Of a stretch of DNA of 56,460 bases, positions 42,552-52,445 are shown in pieces. Below the pieces are notes generated by a model. It saw nothing but the letters and a program-made list of their open reading frames with translations. It did not search any database and had not been told where the DNA came from. Where the stretch lies: the NCBI GenBank assembly GCA_020161835.1, contig JAIUNL010000021.1:1-56460 (forward strand), in the 5' to 3' direction. How positions within the stretch are numbered: the stretch's first letter is position 1; each line of letters opens with the position of its first letter. Source of the stretch: Bacteroidota bacterium (GTDB lineage: Bacteria > Bacteroidota > JABWAT01). The position numbers were made by a program, and so were the translations under genes.

Positions 42552-44024
42552 TCACTTGTAATGATCGTAAAACTTATTCCTGAATAACTCATCCGGATCG
42601 TATTTCAGCTTTAATCGGAAAAACGCATCAGCCTGCGGGTAAACGATCCTGAATGTGTCCCTGTCGATGTGAAGCCGGTAAGGCAGATAGTAAGTCCCTT
42701 CCATTTTAATGGCAAGCTCAACCAGGCGTTTCGTGAGTTTTTTCATTTCGGCTTCATCAGATGCGTTCTTTTTCTGGTTGAAGAGAAAGACAAAACCGAA
42801 CACATTCTCCCGGGCATAATTCAAATAACTGTCGGTATCCCGGTAAACATCCCGGATGGTGATGTTGAGCAGGTCGATGGTTTGGTTGGGCAATACCTTT
42901 CTCAGTTCAGCGATGAACGCATTAAAATGCCGTTCCGGAATGAAGAATTCCTGCAAAATATCGGTTGAAGCGGTGTCTTTATTTTCAATGAGCGAAACCG
43001 AGTCATTCAGCAGTTCATTTCTTGAAAATGTCCCCTTGCCTGAAAACTCCCCGATGCCGGTTTCGAGATCCCACCGGAGCCGTTTGCCAAATTCACTGTT
43101 CACCGAGTTTCTGAAGATTAACCGTTTGACTTCTGTAAAAGCCGGATCTGATTGCATGGGTTTGGGCGGAAGGGGGATTTTGGCGGATGCAAATACGTTC
43201 AACGTTGCATGTTCAAGAAACTCTTTTTGTGAGACATTGAGCCTGCCGAAGACCAGTTTCACATCCTGATTGCCTGAAGCGTAGGTTTTAAACCAGGTGA
43301 GGTATACGGCGGATTTGAATTTGTAAAGCGTGAAATTCAGATTTTCATTGGGGACGACCCGGAGTTTTACCTCCAGAATAATCCCGAAAAGTCCGTAACC
43401 GCCCATGACCAGACTGAATAACTCCTGGTTTTCAGTCCGGCTGCAGGTCAAAACCTCGCCGTTGCAATCCATCAGGGTAAATGAAACGACACTTGAGGAC
43501 AGGGGCGGTGAATTCTTCTGCCAGCCATGACCGTTGACACTCAGTGACCCGCCGATGGAAAAGGAACTGAAGGCCTGCATGACGGCAATTGACCGGTTGA
43601 ACAAATCCAGATACCGGATGGCCTCTTCCCATAAAGCACCCGACCCGATGGTTAACAGGTTGGTGATCGTATCAAGGTGCATCTCCCGGAAAGGACGCAT
43701 ATTCAGAACGATCCCATCAGGATACATCGTGTGACCGCCCATGGTGTGTTTTGCCCCGGCAATGGATACCGGCTTGTTGGCTTCTTTGGCATACCGAAGA
43801 ACCGCCTGTAGCTGAGGGATGAGTTCGGACTTGGTTTTGGCAACGGCTATGATTGTATCCACCCGGGTTAAACTCAGCCCGCTGGCATCATTGGCAAAAT
43901 GGGAAGAAAGTGGAGTATTAGTGTCGTCTTCAGTCAGAACAGGGGAGAGCAACCGGTAAACGGGAATGGAAAGCAAAAGGAGTAGGACCCCGATGAGGAC
44001 AGGCAAAATATGTCGTTTTTTCAT
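42552..44024 (-). CDS. FAD-linked oxidase (FAD_binding_4 family)
   Basis: A 490-residue oxidoreductase with one N-terminal membrane anchor (ILPVLIGVLLLLLSIPVYRLL). An FAD-binding PCMH-type domain follows: KEANKPVSIAGAKHTMGGHTMYPDGIVLNM (the histidine in GAKHTMGGH could carry covalent FAD), TIGSGALWEEAIRYL and FSIGGSLSVNGHGWQ. The C-terminal part (YLPYRLHIDRDTFRIVYPQADAFF) resembles sugar-lactone or decaprenylphosphoryl-ribose oxidase relatives. Substrate unknown. GC is slightly higher than in the genes that follow. Confidence 0.85.
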   Translation of the reverse strand: MKKRHILPVLIGVLLLLLSIPVYRLLSPVLTEDDTNTPLSSHFANDASGLSLTRVDTIIAVAKTKSELIPQLQAVLRYAKEANKPVSIAGAKHTMGGHTMYPDGIVLNMRPFREMHLDTITNLLTIGSGALWEEAIRYLDLFNRSIAVMQAFSSFSIGGSLSVNGHGWQKNSPPLSSSVVSFTLMDCNGEVLTCSRTENQELFSLVMGGYGLFGIILEVKLRVVPNENLNFTLYKFKSAVYLTWFKTYASGNQDVKLVFGRLNVSQKEFLEHATLNVFASAKIPLPPKPMQSDPAFTEVKRLIFRNSVNSEFGKRLRWDLETGIGEFSGKGTFSRNELLNDSVSLIENKDTASTDILQEFFIPERHFNAFIAELRKVLPNQTIDLLNITIRDVYRDTDSYLNYARENVFGFVFLFNQKKNASDEAEMKKLTKRLVELAIKMEGTYYLPYRLHIDRDTFRIVYPQADAFFRLKLKYDPDELFRNKFYDHYK

Positions 44025-44049
44025 GGGATCCTTTCGAATGGTTTTCCCT

Positions 44050-44118
44050 TAAAGAAAACGAAATTCAAGGTCATCATCAACTGAATCGTTATAAAGGTGG
44101 ATGAGGGAGGGAAAAGTG
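44050..44118 (-). repeat. Repeat family C, copy 3
   Basis: It contains AAAGAAAACGAAATT, GTCATCATCAACTGAATCG and ATAAAGGTGGATGAGGGAGGG, matching copies at 36961 and 38727. It lies between the FAD oxidase start and the next gene's 3' end. Confidence 0.8.
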
Positions 44119-44154
44119 AAGTCATTAAAATCCTAACTGATTTCAATACCTTCT

Positions 44155-44838
44155 TTATTTTACTTTTGAAAGATTGTCAGTCAGTTTCGTCATCGTAAAA
44201 TCATGATCAGTAAAATGGATAAGGGTTGTATCTGAACGGTCGGGTTGGTCATGTTCGTAAAAGACCTGGCCTTCAACAAGGAGAATGGAGTTTTGAATTC
44301 CTGCGGAGTCCTGTGGGAAAATATGATCATAAAAAAGGCTGGAGTATTGATCACCGCCAGTAAAGGACGTTACTGTTTTTAAAAAGTAAATTTTATCACC
44401 GAAGGAGACATAGTATCTTGAAAAACTATAATAATCACAGGCCTCAGTGCCGTTGGTAAGTTCAAAAACAAGTTTCTTCCCGGCCAGTTCCTGATAACCA
44501 AATGATTCAAAAAAAACGGTTCCTTCGCCTTTGAAAGAATCCTCAAAAATCAGGCTGTCTCCTTTGAATACCCGCATATAACCCGGGTTAGAATGCCCGA
44601 ACTTTTCTTCATCATAACTTGAGTAGCCATATTCAACTTTATACTCACCCGCCTGACTGTATTGCGGGATGGTCATTGAACTATCTTCTGTGTAAGTACC
44701 TTCTGAATTAAAAACGGGTTGGGTTACGGTGTCGGAAAAAGAAACACGCTCATTTTTTGGACGTGGTTTATCGTCACATGAAATTGTGCCAACTAAAATT
44801 GTTAGTGAGAAAAGAATGAATAGGAATTGTTTACCCAT
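44155..44838 (-). CDS. Lipoprotein, unknown function
   Basis: A 227-residue predicted lipoprotein (LTILVGTISCDDKPRP, Cys at about residue 21). I do not recognise a family. The body is acidic and aromatic-rich (GEYKVEYGYSSYDEEKFGHSNPGYMRVFKGDSLIFEDSFKG), probably all beta. The start used begins the signal peptide; an ATG 33 bases upstream overlaps the previous gene and adds a non-signal leader. It follows another lipoprotein gene closely. Confidence 0.7.
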   Translation of the reverse strand: MGKQFLFILFSLTILVGTISCDDKPRPKNERVSFSDTVTQPVFNSEGTYTEDSSMTIPQYSQAGEYKVEYGYSSYDEEKFGHSNPGYMRVFKGDSLIFEDSFKGEGTVFFESFGYQELAGKKLVFELTNGTEACDYYSFSRYYVSFGDKIYFLKTVTSFTGGDQYSSLFYDHIFPQDSAGIQNSILLVEGQVFYEHDQPDRSDTTLIHFTDHDFTMTKLTDNLSKVK

Positions 44839-44851
44839 TATACTTTGCTTT

Positions 44852-45343
44852 TTACAAAAGTATTTTTCCATTTTTTATTGTAAATCTATACATCACAACC
44901 GTGTCAACTGAATTATTATTGACCTTTCCGGCCGTCCAATTTTTCAATTCTGAAAATACTGCTACTATTTGCTTATCCAGTTCCGGACTTTTCGTCTCAT
45001 TATCGATATCACATTTTACCAGATTCCCTTTACAATTTATAATTAAATTGACCATGCCGGTATCTTCATAATCTGGCTTATCTTTCAGAAATAAAACTTT
45101 TTCGTTAAGTTCCTGTGCAATTTCCAGGTTGGTTTTTGGCGCCTTTGCAGAAACCTGTCCATTGCCGGGAAAAGGTAAGATCACAATGACATTTGAATTG
45201 TCACAAACACCGCTTATAGGTTCTTTTACTTCCATGGTCGCCACCAAATTTGTAATCGAGCTTTTTTGAGGGGTTGAACAAGAACTTAAAAGTCCAATGA
45301 ACAGCAGCCCGGTGAAAGTTGCTGGTAGTTTATTGATTAACAT
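44852..45343 (-). CDS. Lipoprotein with TonB-C-like domain
   Basis: A 163-residue predicted lipoprotein (LLFIGLLSSCSTPQ). Residues 95-163 (DTGMVNLIINCKGNLVKCDID ... VVMYRFTIKNGKILL) resemble the C-terminal domain of TonB-like energy transducers, though a second membrane-anchoring helix and proline-rich linker are absent. It therefore probably is a periplasmic TonB-C-fold lipoprotein of unknown role. GGGGAC precedes the ATG. The next gene begins 13 bases after its end. Confidence 0.65.
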   Translation of the reverse strand: MLINKLPATFTGLLFIGLLSSCSTPQKSSITNLVATMEVKEPISGVCDNSNVIVILPFPGNGQVSAKAPKTNLEIAQELNEKVLFLKDKPDYEDTGMVNLIINCKGNLVKCDIDNETKSPELDKQIVAVFSELKNWTAGKVNNNSVDTVVMYRFTIKNGKILL

Positions 45344-45495
45344 GGGGTCCCCTTTTGTTGTAAGTACGCAAAATTATTCTATCATTTCGTTAAGAAAAAG
45401 TTCTTCAAAAAGGTTTCCAAAAATCCGCATCATGGTTGCCAATCGCAAGACATTGGCGATTCAGCGGCACTTCTATTAACCTACTTCTTCTAATT

Positions 45496-46329
45496 TCAGT
45501 TTTCCTGGTCTTTGTATATCTTGTCAATTGCATCCATTGGAATTACCGTCAATTGTTCATTTTCACAGTCCCATAAATTTAAATATTTTTTAGAAACAAC
45601 ACTGTGAGTTTTCCATTTTGCCAATTTCCCGTAAAGCATCAAAGTACAAATATCTGTTGGGGTTATAAAGTCGCCGGTCTCGGGTGAGTGGCTGTGCCAG
45701 GCTTGATCAGCAGGCATTCCTTCCTCATTTTCCCCACCAAAGTAAAAAGGGATTATATTTTGGTGAAGCTGCTTTTTTTGAGTCAGTTTATTGTCTTTAT
45801 CGAAGGTTAGCAAATAGTCATTCCCAATGATTACTACTCCATTCTGCTGGGGACCTGTCAAAATATAAACCTTCTTTTCATTTTCGCTAATTAAAGGAAT
45901 AAAATTCAGGTTGGTGTTCTTGTATCTTTTGAACAATGTGTCTGAGTTTGCTGCAGATAAGGCAATTTGTCTGATCACAAAAAGGTCATTCTCATTTGGT
46001 GTAAGTTCTCTTTCAATTAAGTCAATCTTTGCTGTTTTAACATTATAGGTGCTGTCAAATGAGATTGTTCCAATCACTTTTGGACTGGCGGACTTTGAGA
46101 AAAAAATACATTTTGAAAGGTCATTTTCAGAATAAGAAAAATAGCCGCCAATATTTTCTCTGTTTTTGTAGTTTTCTAAAAATAAATCTGTGCCATACCA
46201 GGATGCCATTTCAGACTTGTATAATAATTTTCCTTCGGCTACAAGTGGTTGTGCTTCCTCGGTCGGATTCCCTTGTCCAAAAACACCTGAATTTAAAAGG
46301 GTTAGGATTATAGTCAATGTTTTATTCAT
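45496..46329 (-). CDS. Exported protein, unknown function
   Basis: A 277-residue protein with a signal peptide (MNKTLTIILTLLNSGVFGQ). No recognised family. Near residues 220-240 there is AWHSHSPETGDFITPTDICTLMLYG, with closely spaced histidines that resemble a metal-site loop; this is only a pattern. The ATG used begins the signal peptide and overlaps the end of the previous gene by 8 bases, so the two are coupled. A longer frame upstream runs inside that gene and is ignored. Confidence 0.65.
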   Translation of the reverse strand: MNKTLTIILTLLNSGVFGQGNPTEEAQPLVAEGKLLYKSEMASWYGTDLFLENYKNRENIGGYFSYSENDLSKCIFFSKSASPKVIGTISFDSTYNVKTAKIDLIERELTPNENDLFVIRQIALSAANSDTLFKRYKNTNLNFIPLISENEKKVYILTGPQQNGVVIIGNDYLLTFDKDNKLTQKKQLHQNIIPFYFGGENEEGMPADQAWHSHSPETGDFITPTDICTLMLYGKLAKWKTHSVVSKKYLNLWDCENEQLTVIPMDAIDKIYKDQEN

Positions 46330-46876
46330 GTTGTTGTGCTGCGATTTCTTTATCAATGAGGTGATGTTTGTTTTTTCTTTCAGATTTTCGCCGGTCAGAT
46401 TTAACTTTTTGTTGGTATTTACTCTTGTCACTGTCAAAATGCATATTGGATTCAGTTAACCATGAGCCTTGTCTAATCATAATTCCATTGAAAACACAAT
46501 TCTCATGTCCACAATTATGCTTTGAGTAATCCCCAAAATTTCTATGTTTGATTCTTTTATCAGCTAATATTTTTTGTTGATTTCGACTAATATCTTTCCA
46601 AATCTGTTCGATATCTCCACTGGTTAGTTCCTGACCCAAATAAGTGACATCTACAAAAGTTTTGGGGTCTTTGAGCTGAAGAAAATCAAATGTTTTTCTG
46701 AAAAATTGATCGGCATATTCTCTAACCGAAATCTTTTCATCAAGGGTCAGATTATCATTCTCTACAATTGAACGATAAAGTCCCAGCGTATTAAAATCAG
46801 TGTAATCCTTGTAATTGTCGATAAAGAATTCATATTCTTTTAAACTCAGTTTGTTAAACTTTTTCCCTATTTCCAT
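46322..46876 (-). CDS. Hypothetical protein with a Cys/His cluster
   Basis: A 184-residue cytoplasmic-looking protein. No family recognised. A helical first half (YADQFFRKTFDFLQLKDPKTF) is followed by HRNFGDYSKHNCGHENCVFNGIM, whose His and Cys spacing could bind zinc, then a very basic tail (KSKYQQKVKSDRRKSERKNKHH). The combination suggests nucleic-acid contact, but nothing more can be said. It overlaps the next gene by 8 bases. Confidence 0.65.
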   Translation of the reverse strand: MEIGKKFNKLSLKEYEFFIDNYKDYTDFNTLGLYRSIVENDNLTLDEKISVREYADQFFRKTFDFLQLKDPKTFVDVTYLGQELTSGDIEQIWKDISRNQQKILADKRIKHRNFGDYSKHNCGHENCVFNGIMIRQGSWLTESNMHFDSDKSKYQQKVKSDRRKSERKNKHHLIDKEIAAQQHE

Positions 46877-47024
46877 CTTATCAATCCAATTATTTTATAA
46901 GTGCCGTTTTCAAAATTATCTTGCTACGGTTTCGTATTTTTCGTTGGTGCAGGCTTTCTTGAATCAAACAGGTATCGAAGCATTGATCTGGTTTTTCCTG
47001 ACAAACCCATCATCCCATGGGTGG

Positions 47025-48260
47025 TTATTCTTTTCTTAGCATTTTTATCGAAAACCATCCCAGCACCACAATAATTAAACCCATCAGGGACCAAAGCCAT
47101 ATCATGTTGTTGAAAAGAGGGAATGTCTCATTGACGTTCTCCTTTTCTATCTTCATTTCGTCGCCCGGCTTTAAGTCAATCAGTGTCACTGGAACTTTGT
47201 CGGCAAAGTGGGATATATCATAATTTGGCTTGGTTGCTTTATTGTTTCCATACGTCAAATAGAAGGTGGCTTTTTCTGTAAACCGGGCAATTAACTCAGT
47301 TATAAAACCCGTTACCTGTACGGAGTCAATGGTTAACGGTTGATTGTCCTGATTATCAATTAAGATTTTTATTTTATTTACAGTTGTACTATTGAATTTA
47401 AATACATTTTCTTCAAGCGAATTCAATGTTCCCGAGGTCAAGTTGCTGTAATTGTACGTCCAGCCCCGCTCAGTTTTCATGCTGTCAGAAAGAAATTGTA
47501 TTGTTATTGGTCTGTAGTAGTCGAATGGATCGTTCACAGCCAGTTTTAATTGAGTTACCCTGACCGGCATTTGTAATTCAATGTCAATTTCGGTTTGTCT
47601 GGATTCTCTGATTTCTCTTTTTGAAAATTTTCTGATGGCGAAATTTCTTGGTGTTCCCTCTGTAATTTCATTCTGTGTAATGCTGGCGGAGGTTAATTCT
47701 GGTTTTTCCTGGCTGTCAATGAACAGTCTGAAAAAACGATATTTTGAATCAGGAAATACCAACTTAGTGAATTTAAAGTCCGTTATCTCGTTTTTTATGG
47801 ATAAGATCCGGTAATTTTCAATGACTGTAAACCAGTCTTTCTGATTCTGACTGCCTTCAAGTTTAATTCTCCAGTCGAAATTTTCCTGCTTGAAATCAAG
47901 TTTGATGAGGTTGATTTGTTCTGTGGTTGGAATTTCAAAAGTGAAATAATATCCACTGGCACTGCGGGAAACATTCAGGATCTTAAACGAAACATCGCTG
48001 ATGGATGTTTTCCCGTTTGTTGTTCGAAGGAGATAGGGAGTTTCAACAGTATCACCTTCTGCTGTTACTCCGAAGATTCTGATGTCAGTTAAGTCCTGCG
48101 AAATTTTTCCATAAATGTCGTCAGGAAAAATAATTTTGTGCCATTGCGCCGAAACCCCATTCAGTTCACGTTTATAGCTGTAGTCATCCATTTGACCATA
48201 GGCAAAAGAATAGGTAAAAAGCAGGAGCAGGCTGAGAAGATTAGTTAGGTGTTTCATCAT
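47025..48260 (-). CDS. DUF3999 family protein
   Basis: A 411-residue exported protein with signal peptide (LLLLFTYSFAYGQ) and a C-terminal membrane helix (MIWLWSLMGLIIVVLGWFSI). The body is beta-sandwich-like (WHKIIFPDDIYGKISQDLTDIRIFGVTAEGDTVETPYLL; VTQLKLAVNDPFDYYRPITIQFLSDS), matching DUF3999, whose members are regularly encoded next to DUF2339 proteins. Function unknown. It overlaps the DUF2339 gene by 20 bases. Confidence 0.8.
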   Translation of the reverse strand: MMKHLTNLLSLLLLFTYSFAYGQMDDYSYKRELNGVSAQWHKIIFPDDIYGKISQDLTDIRIFGVTAEGDTVETPYLLRTTNGKTSISDVSFKILNVSRSASGYYFTFEIPTTEQINLIKLDFKQENFDWRIKLEGSQNQKDWFTVIENYRILSIKNEITDFKFTKLVFPDSKYRFFRLFIDSQEKPELTSASITQNEITEGTPRNFAIRKFSKREIRESRQTEIDIELQMPVRVTQLKLAVNDPFDYYRPITIQFLSDSMKTERGWTYNYSNLTSGTLNSLEENVFKFNSTTVNKIKILIDNQDNQPLTIDSVQVTGFITELIARFTEKATFYLTYGNNKATKPNYDISHFADKVPVTLIDLKPGDEMKIEKENVNETFPLFNNMIWLWSLMGLIIVVLGWFSIKMLRKE

Positions 48261-50622
48261 CTGATATTATGTGCTTGTATTTGTTATATAAAAAGGAAAT
48301 GATTAAAAGCAATAAACCTAACGATACAAATACGATTGTTTTCGCAATGGTGTTAAGGTGTGAAATGTCATAGAGAAACAATTTAAACAGCGTTATCCCG
48401 AACAAAGCAATGGCCCCGATTCTCATGGGCTTATTCTTTTTCCAAATTCCAAAGGCAATTAAGAAAAGTGAATAGACTCCCCAAAGAATACTTAATCCAA
48501 GTTTATACGATTGTTCCGATTTAAAAATGTCCATCCAGTTTATTAACTCACTGCTCGCAATCCATAATATCGTCGTATGCAAAAGAAGTTCAAAAGCCAT
48601 TTTAAAGTTTTCCTGCTGAAAATCCTGTTTGATGGATTTGTAACCTGAATAAAGAGCAAGAGCAACAAATGAAAAAGAAAGGTATCTGATCCATAAATTG
48701 AAAGCACTTCTTTCGTAATATTGAGACAGCGTTTGTTCCAGATAGCTTTCACGAAGTTCGCTTAGACTATATAAACCCTGAATTAAGAAAAGAATGAGAG
48801 TGAATGCAATTAAACCAAGATTTAACAATCCGAACTGTTGATTTTTAATGACTTTTCGATTTACAATTGAGAGAATTGAAACGAAAAACAGTGAGTAATT
48901 TAACAGCCAGATTTTCTTGAAACTGCTTAAATCATAATTCCAGATTGTGTTTAAATAAGTATGAACTTCAGTTTTAATTGTAAGTAAAGAGTCAGCATAA
49001 AGTTGATTCCAGTAATTTTCGATTTCAATTCTGAATCCGTAGTAGAGCGTTACCAAAAGAATTCCTGGAATAGAAAAGGAAATAAGTCTTGAAATTCCAT
49101 TATGTATTTCCAGATTTGATTGATACTTCTTATTCTGATTCAGAATATTGATAAACACAAAAGCGGAAATAAATAACAATGAGGTGAGGAAATTGATGTT
49201 GAAGAACATCGTTAGTCTTGTTGACGGATCATCAGGACTGTATGAGTAATAAACAGTACTCCAATCCTGGATTATGCTGAAAAAGGCCAGGAACATTAGC
49301 GGATATGACAGTTTTTCATAGAATGACACATTTTTTGTTCTGCCAATCCAAAATAAAAGAGCAGATTCACCTGCCCAAAGCAGGGTAACCCAATTGCCAT
49401 TCAATTGAACCGGTACCGTCAGAGTGATGAAAATCAGGACCAAACCCGAAATCAAATAATTAATACTTTTGTCGGAAAGTTTTTGACGATAGATAATGAT
49501 ACTTGCAATAAAATGAACAATGCCATTAACTAAGGTAAATAATCCCAACAGCTGTTCACCTGTTTGATGACCATCAAGAATAGTGTAACCCAAGCCGTAA
49601 AAAACGAACGAATTAATCATGACCAGAACAATATCGTCCAGTACAAATTTTTCCTGTTGAAGAAGTTTATAGGCGAGGAAGGTTATGTAGAATATTGCAA
49701 AAAACACTGAAATAAAAACCAGAGCCAACCCAAAATGTTCGGTTGTCTGATAGTTTAAAACATACCAGGACAGGACAATAATCCAGGTTAAACCAAATGA
49801 AACATTGTAGAGATGTTTCCAGTATTTCTTAAATGCAATTACAAGAATACCAATATTTAAAATTGCCATGTAGGAGAAAAGAACCGCTACTTTTCCTGAT
49901 CCATCACTCAAAAGGAAAGGAACAGCATATGCACCTACCAGGCCGATAAGAGCTATGACCTGCCTATTAAAATTTAAGGCTGCAATTACCGTGAATACAG
50001 TAAAAATCAGCATCAGTATAAAGGCCATCAGTTGGGGTATCAACTCATACAGACCATAGGCTGAGTAGGTAATAAAGTACATAATGGCCATTGAACCACT
50101 TACCAGAACAGCACTATAATTTTCATATTTGCTTTTTAGTTTAATACCAAAACCCATCATGACCAGACCAAAAAGATAACCCAGAATGATCCGGGTTAAC
50201 GGACTTATCAAATCATTTTCTATTGAGTATTTTGCACCAATCGCAACTCCGATTACCGTAATGGCAATTCCGATTTTGTTGATTAAATTTTCACCGATAA
50301 ATTTTTCCAGATCAGATTTGCCGGCTGAACGTCTACCGGCCGGAGGAACCGTTTTTCTGAACGGATTTTGTTTGGTCGGATCCTGAGTTGTCTTAACGTC
50401 AGAATATGGTGTTTCACTTTTGAGGGTAAAACCTGTTTCATTAGCAGGTTCGTCTACCTTTACTTCCGCTTTTTCCTGGTCTTGTTTCTGCTCTGAATTT
50501 TTAAGCTTGTTTAGTTCAGATCGAAGCGCATTAATTTCACCCGCAAAGTCATCCTGCTTTTTTAAAAGCAATTCCAGCTTTTCAAGGAGATGATTTATTT
50601 TTTCGTTAGTGTCTGTCATCAT
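48241..50622 (-). CDS. DUF2339 family polytopic membrane protein
   Basis: A 793-residue protein. An N-terminal cytoplasmic coiled coil (about residues 5-50, KINHLLEKLELLLKKQDDFAGEINALRSELN) and a low-complexity linker are followed by about 20 membrane helices. The family start ENLINKIGIAITVIGVAIGAKYSIENDLISP and FGIKLKSKYENYSAVLVSGSMAIMYFITYSAYGLY match DUF2339. The role is unknown; it forms a conserved pair with DUF3999. Two adjacent start codons (ATGATG) are present. Confidence 0.85.
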   Translation of the reverse strand: MMTDTNEKINHLLEKLELLLKKQDDFAGEINALRSELNKLKNSEQKQDQEKAEVKVDEPANETGFTLKSETPYSDVKTTQDPTKQNPFRKTVPPAGRRSAGKSDLEKFIGENLINKIGIAITVIGVAIGAKYSIENDLISPLTRIILGYLFGLVMMGFGIKLKSKYENYSAVLVSGSMAIMYFITYSAYGLYELIPQLMAFILMLIFTVFTVIAALNFNRQVIALIGLVGAYAVPFLLSDGSGKVAVLFSYMAILNIGILVIAFKKYWKHLYNVSFGLTWIIVLSWYVLNYQTTEHFGLALVFISVFFAIFYITFLAYKLLQQEKFVLDDIVLVMINSFVFYGLGYTILDGHQTGEQLLGLFTLVNGIVHFIASIIIYRQKLSDKSINYLISGLVLIFITLTVPVQLNGNWVTLLWAGESALLFWIGRTKNVSFYEKLSYPLMFLAFFSIIQDWSTVYYSYSPDDPSTRLTMFFNINFLTSLLFISAFVFINILNQNKKYQSNLEIHNGISRLISFSIPGILLVTLYYGFRIEIENYWNQLYADSLLTIKTEVHTYLNTIWNYDLSSFKKIWLLNYSLFFVSILSIVNRKVIKNQQFGLLNLGLIAFTLILFLIQGLYSLSELRESYLEQTLSQYYERSAFNLWIRYLSFSFVALALYSGYKSIKQDFQQENFKMAFELLLHTTILWIASSELINWMDIFKSEQSYKLGLSILWGVYSLFLIAFGIWKKNKPMRIGAIALFGITLFKLFLYDISHLNTIAKTIVFVSLGLLLLIISFLYNKYKHIISDDETPN

Positions 50623-50762
50623 GCAACTATCTTTTTAAAATGTAGAGTAAAGTTCTGCGTGTGAAAAATTGCCCTTTCGGATGAGGCAGAAGAAGACTGC
50701 AATCGCCGAATGAATAACTGACCAGGTAAATTTTCAAAGTTCATGTTCGGGGTTGGTTTTTT

Positions 50763-51950
50763 TTATTTGTCTGACACGATAAACCAGGGTATTTTAAGAG
50801 TGCCATTTCTAAGATAAATATTCAATTCTTCACCAACTTCAATTCGATTGTAAAGATGTTTGCCTACACTTAACTCTTCAATTTCATTTTGCTTATCCCA
50901 GGTTGAAAGCTTCAAATAGTACGAAGTTGATTTTCCTGAACCAATTCTTTTATCAAGAACTGTGGCTGTGTAATGTTCTGCCTGGGAATTGTCATAATAA
51001 CAGTTGATATGAATAACTATTCCATAACTATATCCAAAAAAGAAAAGGGCTAAAAATGACACATTGAAATAGTCAAGCTTTTTCTTGAAAGTTATTTCCT
51101 GCTGTTTAATGAGTAACAAAAACAATAATACAGCGGTTATAAGTAGTGATGGAAGCCAAATGTTTGAATAGTCAAAAATATCGTATTTATAAAAGGCCAG
51201 GAGAAGAAGCCCTAACGGAGGGAAAACCAAAGCATAAATAATAGTGGGATACGCGCTGCCTTTTTTTATGTCAATTTTTAATAACCCACCCGAAAATTTA
51301 GTTACAACCAAAGTTATAATCGGAATAGACATAGTGGTTACAAATAATAATTGATATGGAGTTGGATAGAATAAAGCCCAGACCATTGTAAAACCCGCTG
51401 CCCAATTCAAGATTTTGGCTGTTTGCCGTGCTTTTAAAAGCTTTTCTTCCCTGATTTCCCTGGTCAACCCAAAATTTTTATTGTTCAGGATTTCTTGTTC
51501 TTCATCAATTGAGGTTTGAATTTCAAGATCATGGAAATTCTGAGAAAGCCAAAGAAGTATTTCACTATACCCATTAAAGTATTTACTTATCTTTATTCTT
51601 TTCTTCCCCTCATTTTTGGGTTCCACAAAAATGTATTGTTCATTAACCGTAAAACCTTTTATTTCGTCAAATTTTAATTCTCTTATTGAGAATATGCCAA
51701 TTAATTTTATGCGGTCATTTTGGATAAAAAACCTTCCCTTGTATGCCTGGATGACACCAAAAATCATGAAGGTAATCATCGCTATTGAAAGAGGAATAAA
51801 AATCCAGTTTACATTTGGAGTAAAGTCACTATTTTGAAATGGAATAATCAGGAGCCTGCCAAAAAGGACAATTACCACTGGGGCAAATAAATAAATAAAT
51901 AGTGCCCAACCCCTGGCTAGTTTATATTCTTTTATTGTTGTCTTTTCCAT
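50763..51950 (-). CDS. Membrane protein, unknown function
   Basis: A 395-residue membrane protein. Two N-terminal helices (ALFIYLFAPVVIVLFGRLLI and IFIPLSIAMITFMIFGVIQAY) are followed by a PH-like soluble stretch (FIQNDRIKLIGIFSIRELKFDEIKGFTVNEQYIFVEPKN), then at least four more helices and a C-terminal soluble part (ATVLDKRIGSGKSTSYYLKL). It resembles Bacteroidota proteins with a bacterial-PH domain, but I cannot name it. A+T-rich. Confidence 0.65.
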   Translation of the reverse strand: MEKTTIKEYKLARGWALFIYLFAPVVIVLFGRLLIIPFQNSDFTPNVNWIFIPLSIAMITFMIFGVIQAYKGRFFIQNDRIKLIGIFSIRELKFDEIKGFTVNEQYIFVEPKNEGKKRIKISKYFNGYSEILLWLSQNFHDLEIQTSIDEEQEILNNKNFGLTREIREEKLLKARQTAKILNWAAGFTMVWALFYPTPYQLLFVTTMSIPIITLVVTKFSGGLLKIDIKKGSAYPTIIYALVFPPLGLLLLAFYKYDIFDYSNIWLPSLLITAVLLFLLLIKQQEITFKKKLDYFNVSFLALFFFGYSYGIVIHINCYYDNSQAEHYTATVLDKRIGSGKSTSYYLKLSTWDKQNEIEELSVGKHLYNRIEVGEELNIYLRNGTLKIPWFIVSDK

Positions 51951-52089
51951 TTATTTCATGCCCGGTAACATTTAACAGTTTGTTGAAGGAAGAATTTCAA
52001 GAGTACCATCCGTCATTGTTTCTTTATTGCCCAAAAGTTTCTTTACTCACCATCAGCTTTGATTTGGTAAAGTGGTGTTATTGCTATTC

Positions 52090-52320
52090 TTATTGTCCCC
52101 ATTGTGCAGAATAAGCATTACCAATTTTAAGTTCTTTCAAGGTCGACAGTTCGAGTAAATAAATATTATTGATCCAGGTATTTAATTCCCACACTTTCTT
52201 GTCCCGGCTAAATAAAATAAATTTTCCGTCTGCTGAAAAAGTTGGGTTGTTAAAATCGCCGGTTTTTAAAATCTCTGATTTTTTTGTCTGAATGTTCACT
52301 TTATACATTATTGGGCTCAT
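52090..52320 (-). pseudogene. Fragment of a PD40/TolB-like propeller protein
   Basis: A 76-codon frame with one propeller blade: NPTFSADGKFILFSRDKKVWEL and NNIYLLELSTLKELKIG. PD40-type proteins have several blades and a signal peptide; here only one and a half remain, with no in-frame continuation upstream. Probably the C-terminal remnant of a deleted gene. The surrounding 51951-52548 stretch holds no other gene. Confidence 0.6.
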
Positions 52321-52445
52321 GTTTTAAATGTAACCTGTTTCTTCTCCAGAATCAAATTATCCTAATGAAGTAAGAGTACGTTTTAACAATCCAAAAAACA
52401 AAACAGGTTTTTATTTAAATTTTGGGGGAGTGGGGAAGGGGAAAA

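Noticed and set aside
46815..47039. 74-codon plus-strand frame between two minus-strand genes
   Set aside because: No family, no start signal, and it overlaps the 5' end of the Cys/His protein gene; probably chance.
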